From an uncultured Collinsella sp. (lineage in GTDB: Bacteria; Actinomycetota; Coriobacteriia; Coriobacteriales; Coriobacteriaceae), in contig CATYZI010000005.1 in NCBI GenBank assembly GCA_958415625.1, forward strand, positions 1 to 64,000: a stretch of DNA of 64,000 bases. Direction: 5' to 3'. The notes beneath the pieces are model-generated. The model was given only the letters and a program-made list of their open reading frames with translations. It did not search any database and was not told the DNA's origin. Shown piece after piece: positions 58,382 through 64,000 of the stretch (its first letter is position 1; the number at the start of each line of letters is the position of its first letter). Both the position numbers and the translations under genes were made by a program.

Positions 58382-60481
58382 TTAGGCGTTCTTGCTCATG
58401 ACCTCGTCCACGATGGACTTGGGCGCGGGCTCATAAGAGTCGAACTGCATCGTGTAGGATGCACGGCCCTGGGTCTGGGAGCGAAGGTCGGTAGCGTAAC
58501 CGAACATCTCGCCCAGCGGCACCTTGGCACGGATGAGCTTGGTGTTCTTGCGATCCTCCATGCCCTCGATCTTGCCGCGGCGACCGGAGAGGTTGCCCAT
58601 AACGTCGCCCATGTACTGCTCGGGGGTCTCGACCTCGACAGCCATGATCGGCTCGAGCAGCTGCGGGTCGGACTTCTTGAGGGCGTCCTTGATAGCCATG
58701 GAACCGGCGATCTTGAAGGCGGCCTCGGAGGAGTCGACCTCGTGGTAAGAACCGTCGAACAGGGTGACCTTAACGTCGAGGACCGGGAAGCCGGCGATAA
58801 CACCGGTGTTCAGGGCCTCCTGAATGCCCTTGTCGATGGACGGGATGTACTCCTTGGGCACGACGCCGCCGACGATAGCGTTGACGAACTCGTAGCCGAA
58901 GCCCTCCTCCATCTTCTCGAGCTTGATGACGGCGTGGCCGTACTGACCGCGACCACCGGACTGACGGACGAACTTGCCCTCAGCCTTCTCGACGTCGTGA
59001 CCAGCGGTCTCGCGGTAGGCAACCTGGGGCTTACCGACGTTAGCGTCAACCTTGAACTCACGCAGGAGACGGTCGACGATGATCTCGAGGTGCAGCTCGC
59101 CCATGCCGGCGATGATGGTCTGGCCGGTCTCGTGGTTGGTGGACACCGTGAAGGTCGGGTCCTCCTCGGCGAGCTTGGTCAGAGCCAGGGACATCTTGTC
59201 CTGCTCGGCCTTGGTCTTGGGCTCAATGGCAACGTCGATAACGGGCTTAGCGAACTCGATCTTCTCGAGGACGATCTCCTTGCCCTCGGTGCACAGGGTG
59301 TCACCGGTGGTGGAGTTCTTGAAGCCGACGCAAGCGACGATGTCGCCGGCGCAAGCATCGTCACGGTCGATACGCTCGGCGGCGTTCATCTCGAGGATGC
59401 GGCCGAGGCGCTCGCGCTGACCGTTGGAAGCGTTGACAACGTAGGAGCCGGACTCGGCGCGGCCGGAGTAAACGCGGACGTAGGTGAGCTTACCGACGAA
59501 CGGGTCGGTCATGATCTTGAAGACCAGGCCGGAGAAGGGCTCGTCGAAGGAAGGATGACGCTCGATCTCCTCGCCGGTGTCCGGATCGGTACCGGTGACG
59601 GCCTCGACGTCGATCGGGCTGGGCAGGTAGTCGACGACAGCGTCGAGCAGCTCCTGGACGCCCTTGTTCTTGTAGGCGGAACCCACGAAGACGAGGTTGA
59701 GCTCGTTGGCCAGAACGCCCTTGCGCAAGGCAGCCTTGAGCTCTTCCACGGTGAAGTCCTCCTCCATGAGGATCTTCTCCATGAGCTCGTCGTCAAAGCT
59801 GGCAGCGGCGTCGAGGAGCTCCTCGCGCTTGGTGGCAGCGATGTCGGCGAACTCAGCCGGGATCTCGTCCATCGGCTCGGGGTAGGTCATGCCCTTCTCA
59901 TCGGCCTTGAAGTCCCATGCAGTCATGGTAACGAGGTCGATGACGCCCCAGAAGTTGTCCTCGGCGCCCATCGGGACCTGAGCGGCCACGGCGTTAGCGT
60001 CGAGACGATCCTTCATGGTCTCGATAGCGTTGAAGAAGTCAGCGCCCACGCGGTCATACTTGTTGATGAAGGCGATGCGGGGGACGTTGAAGGTGGAAGC
60101 CTGACGCCAAACGGTCTCAGACTGGGGCTGAACGCCGGCAACGGCGTCGAAGACGGCGACAGCGCCATCGAGGACGCGCAGGCAGCGCTCGACCTCGGCG
60201 GTGAAGTCAACGTGGCCCGGGGTGTCGATGATCTGGATGCGGTAGTCCTTACCGTCCTTGTTCCAGAAGCAAGTGGTAGCAGCGGAGGTAATGGTTACGC
60301 CGCGCTCCTGCTCCTGAACCATCCAGTCCATGGTGGCAGCGCCCTCATGGACCTCACCGATCTTGTGGGTCTTACCGGTGTAGTAAAGAATACGCTCGGT
60401 CGTGGTGGTCTTACCGGCATCGATGTGGGCCATGATGCCGATGTTACGGGTATCGGAAAGCTTGTACTTAGGCTTAGCCAT
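58382..60481 (-). CDS. fusA: Translation elongation factor G
   Basis: 699 aa, standard length. G1 motif AHIDAGKTT at 18-26, DTPGHVDF, NKYDRVGAD. GTP-driven translocase of the ribosome; fusidic acid target. Between rpsG and rpsJ. Confidence 0.98.
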   Translation of the reverse strand: MAKPKYKLSDTRNIGIMAHIDAGKTTTTERILYYTGKTHKIGEVHEGAATMDWMVQEQERGVTITSAATTCFWNKDGKDYRIQIIDTPGHVDFTAEVERCLRVLDGAVAVFDAVAGVQPQSETVWRQASTFNVPRIAFINKYDRVGADFFNAIETMKDRLDANAVAAQVPMGAEDNFWGVIDLVTMTAWDFKADEKGMTYPEPMDEIPAEFADIAATKREELLDAAASFDDELMEKILMEEDFTVEELKAALRKGVLANELNLVFVGSAYKNKGVQELLDAVVDYLPSPIDVEAVTGTDPDTGEEIERHPSFDEPFSGLVFKIMTDPFVGKLTYVRVYSGRAESGSYVVNASNGQRERLGRILEMNAAERIDRDDACAGDIVACVGFKNSTTGDTLCTEGKEIVLEKIEFAKPVIDVAIEPKTKAEQDKMSLALTKLAEEDPTFTVSTNHETGQTIIAGMGELHLEIIVDRLLREFKVDANVGKPQVAYRETAGHDVEKAEGKFVRQSGGRGQYGHAVIKLEKMEEGFGYEFVNAIVGGVVPKEYIPSIDKGIQEALNTGVIAGFPVLDVKVTLFDGSYHEVDSSEAAFKIAGSMAIKDALKKSDPQLLEPIMAVEVETPEQYMGDVMGNLSGRRGKIEGMEDRKNTKLIRAKVPLGEMFGYATDLRSQTQGRASYTMQFDSYEPAPKSIVDEVMSKNA

Positions 60482-60500
60482 GTTAGTTCCTTACCTTAAC

Positions 60501-60974
60501 TTACCAACGATAGTGAGAGAACGCGCGGTTGGCCTCGGCCATCTTGAAGACGTCCTCACGCTTCTTGACGGAAGCGCCCAGGCCGTTGGAAGCGTCGAGG
60601 ATCTCGTTAGCGAGACGCTCGGCCATGGTCTTCTCCTTGCGAGCGCGGGAGAAGTTGACGATCCAGCGGATGCCCAGAGCGGTGGAACGACGGGAGTTGA
60701 CCTCCATCGGGACCTGATAGGTAGCGCCACCGACACGCTTGGGCTTAACCTCGAGCGTGGGCTTGACGTTGTCCATAGCCTTCTTGAAGGTAGCGAGAGC
60801 GTCGCCACCCTCGGACTTCTCGGCAACGATCTCGAAAGCGGTGTAAACGATGCGCTCAGCGGTGGCCTTCTTGCCGTCAAGAAGGACCTTGTTGATGAGC
60901 TGAGTCACCAGGCGGTTGTTGTAAACGGCGTCAGGCTGAACCTCACGACGATTAGCTGCTGCACGACGCGGCAT
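60501..60974 (-). CDS. rpsG: 30S ribosomal protein S7
   Basis: 157 aa. MPRRAAANRREVQPDAVYNN start, GGATYQVPMEV, RSTALGIRWIVNFSR. Nucleates assembly of the 30S head; often the autoregulator of this operon. Confidence 0.98.
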   Translation of the reverse strand: MPRRAAANRREVQPDAVYNNRLVTQLINKVLLDGKKATAERIVYTAFEIVAEKSEGGDALATFKKAMDNVKPTLEVKPKRVGGATYQVPMEVNSRRSTALGIRWIVNFSRARKEKTMAERLANEILDASNGLGASVKKREDVFKMAEANRAFSHYRW

Positions 60975-61047
60975 GTGAAATCTCCTTAAGTGTCTACCGT
61001 GCGGCGCTTAGGCGGCACACGGCGAAAGTATCAAAACGTTATCTGGC

Positions 61048-61425
61048 TTATTTAGCCTTGGGGCGCTTAGCACCGTACTTGGAACGGGCCTGCATACGGT
61101 TCTGGACCGGAGCAGCGTCGTAGGCGCCACGGATGACGTGATAACGGACACCAGGGAGGTCACGGACACGACCGCCGCGGACAAGCACGATGGAGTGCTC
61201 CTGCAGGTTGTGGCCCTCACCCGGGATGTAAGCAGTAACTTCGATGCCGTTGACAAGGCGAACACGGGCAACCTTACGAAGAGCCGAGTTCGGCTTCTTG
61301 GGGCTCGTGGTGAAGACGCGGGTGCACACGCCGCGCTTCTGGGAGTTGTGCTGCAGAGCAGCGTTCTTGGACTTCTTGGGCACGGAACGACGGCCCTGGC
61401 GAACCAGCTGGTTAATAGTAGGCAA
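61048..61425 (-). CDS. rpsL: 30S ribosomal protein S12
   Basis: 125 aa. MPTINQLVRQGRRSVPKKSK, TTSPKKPNSALRKVARVRL and PGEGHNLQEHS are the conserved blocks. K43 is wild type, but residue 88 is Arg (GGRVRDLPG, codon CGT at 61164-61162) where most bacteria have Lys. Controls decoding accuracy. Confidence 0.98.
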   Translation of the reverse strand: MPTINQLVRQGRRSVPKKSKNAALQHNSQKRGVCTRVFTTSPKKPNSALRKVARVRLVNGIEVTAYIPGEGHNLQEHSIVLVRGGRVRDLPGVRYHVIRGAYDAAPVQNRMQARSKYGAKRPKAK

Positions 61426-61518
61426 AGCGTACTCCTTCTCGAATGATTCCAGCTTTCTGTAAAGTGCAACGGCTTGAATCGAGGGGTCAGCATCCCCCTA
61501 CGAAACACGCAGTTCGAT

Positions 61519-61547
61519 AGGATACGTGGCGTTAGCTGTGCCGTCAA
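61519..61547 (-). promoter_or_regulatory. Sigma70 promoter of the str operon
   Basis: TTGACG (61547-61542), 17-base spacer, TATCCT (61524-61519), leftward, about 95 bases before the rpsL ATG. The remaining spacer (61426-61761) contains no gene; a GGATACGCCCG word just upstream of the -35 is shared with the rplC leader. Confidence 0.75.
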
Positions 61548-61721
61548 CAGACCACGCCGCCGGGCGTATCCTAAAATAAGCATATTTCCGCAAAGCCTAC
61601 ACAAATGGAATCCCCTCCTGTGCGCGGTGGTGGATCCCCGGCCCGGGCGGCCTATCAAGATTTTGCCGCATACTTCCGAAATTCAGACGAATACCGCTCG
61701 CTTTAACCGCCCATTTACCGC

Positions 61722-61751
61722 AAAAGAGGCCGCTTCCCCTAGTAGGAAGCG
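61722..61751 (-). terminator. Terminator after the anti-sigma-like gene
   Basis: Read leftward: CGCTTCC, 7-base loop, GGAAGCG, then GCCTCTTTT, 11 bases past the stop codon. Confidence 0.75.
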
Positions 61752-61761
61752 ACCCCAAATC

Positions 61762-62838
61762 TTACGAATAGACGATGGTAAAGGGCTCTTTCGTTTCGGT
61801 CTCCCCTGTTGATGTATACCTCACAATTTCAAGGGTTACCGAGACAACTTGATCGACATCAATCAACTTCGTTGGCACCCAGATGTTCTCTCCGCTATTG
61901 CGCGCATAAGAAAAATATAAGTTGAACACCCCTGCGTCGTCATCTTCGATAGTCTGCTCCGATCCATCCTTGTAGCTGACGATCAGCTTATTATCAACTG
62001 CTTCATAGCCCAGATCATCGATGTGCGTCTGGATGGAAAACGGGCTAATCTCAAGAGTCGAGTCATCGGAGCGGAGTTCCTTTGTATCGACGTACGCTCC
62101 AACGCTAAACTCGGGCGTCGATGCCTCGAACGGCTTCGCATCCTCGCCTTCGCCCTCGGTCCACGAGATATTCCAGGTGACCGCATGTTGAAAACCTCGC
62201 TCGCGATCCATAGAAGCAAAGTACATCGTGCCATTAATGACAGTATCGCTTGATGTGTCCTTATCAATGGTGCAGCGTGTGTCAGCCCATTCCTCGCCGA
62301 ACTTCATATCGGGCGTGCCGATGCCCTGTTCTTCTTCACCATAAAGAACAAGTTCGCCGATCTCTGCTGCCGGCTTGTAGCAGTTAACTCCATTTGGATT
62401 GGACAACGTAAACGTCACGGCGCCGCAGCCGTTTTGATCGATAGCCATCTCATGGATATCGAGCGTATAACCGTTACCCTCGACGGACAGATTAACCTTC
62501 TGGACTGCACCCTCCAGGCTTTGGGGCGCGATGCCATCACCAAACTCTCTGGTGTAGGTGTATTTAGTCCCCGATGAGCCACCGTTGGTCCAGGTAATGG
62601 AATCCCCATTGCCGTGGTTTCCCCAGGCTGAGGCAAAATAGCCGGAATTGACAACGGCGTAGGCGACCCCTCCGGTCGCCAGCACTCCGGCAAGGCATCC
62701 GATCACGGCAACATACAGAGGCTTCGCGTGACCCTTTCGGCGAAGCGGCTCACCAGCAGCGGCATAAAGAACACGGTCAGCAAGATCGCTATCGGCTTGG
62801 ACGGACTCGAAGGCCTGCTTGATTTGATTGGATTTCAC
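61762..62838 (-). CDS. Membrane-anchored anti-sigma-like protein
   Basis: 358 aa. About 40 cytoplasmic residues, one membrane segment (YVAVIGCLAGVLATGGVAYAV, ~42-62), then a ~295-residue outer domain rich in Ser, Thr, Asp and Glu resembling DUF4179-type proteins. The start overlaps the sigma gene by 50 bases, the usual arrangement for an ECF sigma and its membrane-bound regulator. What the outer domain senses is unknown. No zinc-binding HxxxCxxC (ZAS) motif is visible. Confidence 0.75.
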   Translation of the reverse strand: MKSNQIKQAFESVQADSDLADRVLYAAAGEPLRRKGHAKPLYVAVIGCLAGVLATGGVAYAVVNSGYFASAWGNHGNGDSITWTNGGSSGTKYTYTREFGDGIAPQSLEGAVQKVNLSVEGNGYTLDIHEMAIDQNGCGAVTFTLSNPNGVNCYKPAAEIGELVLYGEEEQGIGTPDMKFGEEWADTRCTIDKDTSSDTVINGTMYFASMDRERGFQHAVTWNISWTEGEGEDAKPFEASTPEFSVGAYVDTKELRSDDSTLEISPFSIQTHIDDLGYEAVDNKLIVSYKDGSEQTIEDDDAGVFNLYFSYARNSGENIWVPTKLIDVDQVVSVTLEIVRYTSTGETETKEPFTIVYS

Positions 62839-63307
62839 GGTCGCCCTCCTCTAGGATGAACTTGAGTTTCGATCTGCCGCGAGCTAAACGCGTTCGAACG
62901 GTCGCGGCTGGTACATGCAACAACTCGGCAATCTCTGAGGTCGAAAAGCCCAGATAGTAATAGAGCACGATGGGGACACGGAATCGCTCCGGAAGTCGCA
63001 TAACGTCTGACAGGACCGCCTTGGTCTCATCCTGCGCCGCCGAAAGCGAATCGGCCAGGTTCTCAATATCCTCCACACGCCTCCATGGCTTTCGAAAGAG
63101 AGATTTGCATTCATTGATCGTGACCCGGATAAGCCATCGACGAAGATGTTCCCAGCTTTCAAATTGCGCATCGTTTTTGAGTAACTTCAGAAAGACGTCT
63201 TGAGCGACATCGTCGGCGTCGGCGCGATCACGCAGGTACGTCAACGCGATTCGAAACACGACATCCCTGTGATCTTCAACCGCCTGTCTAAAAGCTTGTT
63301 CTTCCAT
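62789..63307 (-). CDS. ECF-type RNA polymerase sigma factor
   Basis: 172 aa. Region 2 (VFRIALTYLRDRADADDVAQDVFLKL) and region 4 (LPERFRVPIVLYYYLGFSTSEIAELL, HVPAATVRTRLARGRSKLK) are clear. GGGAGGTGATT precedes ATG 63307. Couples to the overlapping membrane protein gene. Promoter specificity cannot be read. Confidence 0.92.
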   Translation of the reverse strand: MEEQAFRQAVEDHRDVVFRIALTYLRDRADADDVAQDVFLKLLKNDAQFESWEHLRRWLIRVTINECKSLFRKPWRRVEDIENLADSLSAAQDETKAVLSDVMRLPERFRVPIVLYYYLGFSTSEIAELLHVPAATVRTRLARGRSKLKFILEEGDREIQSNQAGLRVRPSR

Positions 63308-63617
63308 AATCACCTCCCGGTGATGCTGATGTTTCTTGCTGAGGCCCTCACCATAGATACGCTTTGACCGAACGGAATGTTTCAAATTCAAGCAGGAAAA
63401 ACCGACCAACATAAACCCGTCCCTTATTGGCAAGGGATCAACGGAACGCAACAGGTTGAGCATACGCAAGCGAGCGGTCCCCAGAGCGTACAAGGTGGCA
63501 TGAAAAAGGCAGGGCATTGACCTTTTGGTCATGCCCTGCCTTTTGAATGACAGATTGTAGCTCTGGGGGCCGCGCAGCGACGGAGGTCGCCGCCGTTCGT
63601 TAGAACGGCGGAACTAA
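63308..63617. other. Spacer between probable rpoC and the sigma gene
   Basis: 310 bases. Contains the terminator at 63503-63544 and, to its left, the promoter region of the sigma gene. No gene or repeat seen. Confidence 0.6.
63503..63544. terminator. Bidirectional terminator after probable rpoC
   Basis: AAAAAGGCAGGGCAT, loop with a small inner pairing, ATGCCCTGCCTTTT. It cuts the sigma/str genes off from the upstream RNA polymerase operon. Confidence 0.9.
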
Positions 63618-64000
63618 TTACTCCTCGTCGTTGTCCTTTGCCTCTTCGGCGTCGTCGGTGTCCACGAGCTGGTTGAGCAGCTCGTCGAGGGACGCCATGT
63701 CCTCGTTGATCGCGCCGTTGGCGGGAGCCTTCTTGTCGTCGATCGGGGCGCCCAGGAGCTCCTCGTCGGCGTCGGCGTGATGCGTTGGCGTGGCGGAGGT
63801 GCCCAGCAGGATGTCGTCCGGACCGTCGGGGCTAAAGACCATCTGCAGCAGCTGCGAGAGGTCTTCCTCGTCGGCAACGTCATCGTTGTTCTCGAGGATG
63901 TAGAGCAGGTCGTGGGCCTCCAGGCCGTCACGGAGCTCCTCGATCGCCTTGGCACCGATACCATCGATGCGCAGCAGATCCTCCTCGGACTTGCCGACCA
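63618..64000 (-). CDS. rpoC: C-terminal tail of a large protein, probably RNA polymerase beta' (partial)
   Basis: 127 codons, cut by the window edge. It starts with a helix-hairpin-helix like that of the RpoA C-terminal domain (KSEEDLLRIDGIGAKAIEEL), then an acidic, disordered tail (LLNQLVDTDDAEEAKDNDEE). The call rests mainly on position: rpoC normally lies just upstream of rpsL-rpsG-fusA. If correct, this beta' carries an extra HhH tail. The catalytic part is outside the window, so another protein cannot be excluded. Confidence 0.45.
   Translation of the reverse strand, partial: VGKSEEDLLRIDGIGAKAIEELRDGLEAHDLLYILENNDDVADEEDLSQLLQMVFSPDGPDDILLGTSATPTHHADADEELLGAPIDDKKAPANGAINEDMASLDELLNQLVDTDDAEEAKDNDEE

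Noticed and set aside
58112..60499. 795-codon plus-strand frame opposite fusA
   Set aside because: Antisense of EF-G.
1..64000. tRNA, rRNA or integrase/attachment sites for the 8-21 kb island
   Set aside because: No cloverleaf, rRNA segment, integrase gene or flanking direct repeat was recognised by eye.

Overview
The window is a chromosomal segment of a high-GC anaerobic gut actinobacterium, most likely a Coriobacteriia member such as Collinsella. The evidence is the anaerobic purine/selenium-type hydroxylase gene set, FabK-type fatty acid synthesis, a fused AccD-AccA, actinobacterial-looking ribosomal proteins (S12 aligns column for column with mycobacterial S12) and many GC-rich intergenic hairpins. 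Genus is inferred; there is no rRNA gene to settle it, and I saw no tRNA.

1-8.2 kb and 21.3-32.2 kb: two arms of one anaerobic purine (urate/xanthine) breakdown system. The left arm has yqeC, then a leftward operon ygeX-ygeY-ygeW-mocA/ygfJ-hyuA. The right arm is a leftward run uacT-like permease, ssnA, ygfK, a four-cluster ferredoxin, xdhD. Each arm starts divergently from its own YheO/DauR-type regulator (7542-8195 and 31052-31708). The two regulators are paralogues, and the left promoter carries twin AACAAA-N3-TTTGTT palindromes. ridA next to the right arm fits, because YgeX chemistry passes through 2-aminoacrylate.

8.3-21.3 kb: an accessory region between the two arms. It holds a proline-rich tail-anchored protein, a GmrSD-like DUF262/HNH restriction protein, an unrecognised 787-aa protein with a Gly/Ala-rich hydrophobic segment, two decaying genes (a DnaQ-like exonuclease with an in-frame amber stop and a frameshifted small gene), two AAA ATPases with nuclease-like tails, and an AbiEi/VSR-like gene bracketed by two arrays of 61-62-bp hairpin repeats. 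Other repeats are a 5 x 23-bp direct-repeat array and a 22-bp perfect inverted repeat. This reads as a defence/mobile island.

32.4-38 kb: RlhA-type U32 protein and RluA-type pseudouridine synthase (rightward), an 80-bp-period hairpin array, then a Gfo/Idh oxidoreductase-DeoR pair with TACGCA operator half-sites.

38.2-44.1 kb: S10-type ribosomal operon rplC to rplX, ending at a terminator right after rplX. 44.5-47.7 kb: histidine phosphatase, cation efflux protein and a lone PTS IIC. 47.8-57.9 kb: a complete leftward fatty acid operon fabH-acpP-fabK-fabD-fabG-fabF-accB-fabZ-accC-accDA with twin TGTTAAC-type palindromes upstream, divergent from birA, so biotin ligase sits beside its substrate gene. 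58-64 kb: str operon rpsL-rpsG-fusA-rpsJ (no tuf) with a clear promoter. It is separated from the tail of what is probably rpoC by an ECF sigma/anti-sigma pair.

The most unusual non-coding content is (i) the evenly spaced hairpin arrays and (ii) very long locus-specific inverted repeats just past stop codons, two of which carry the same 59-60-bp core 38 kb apart.
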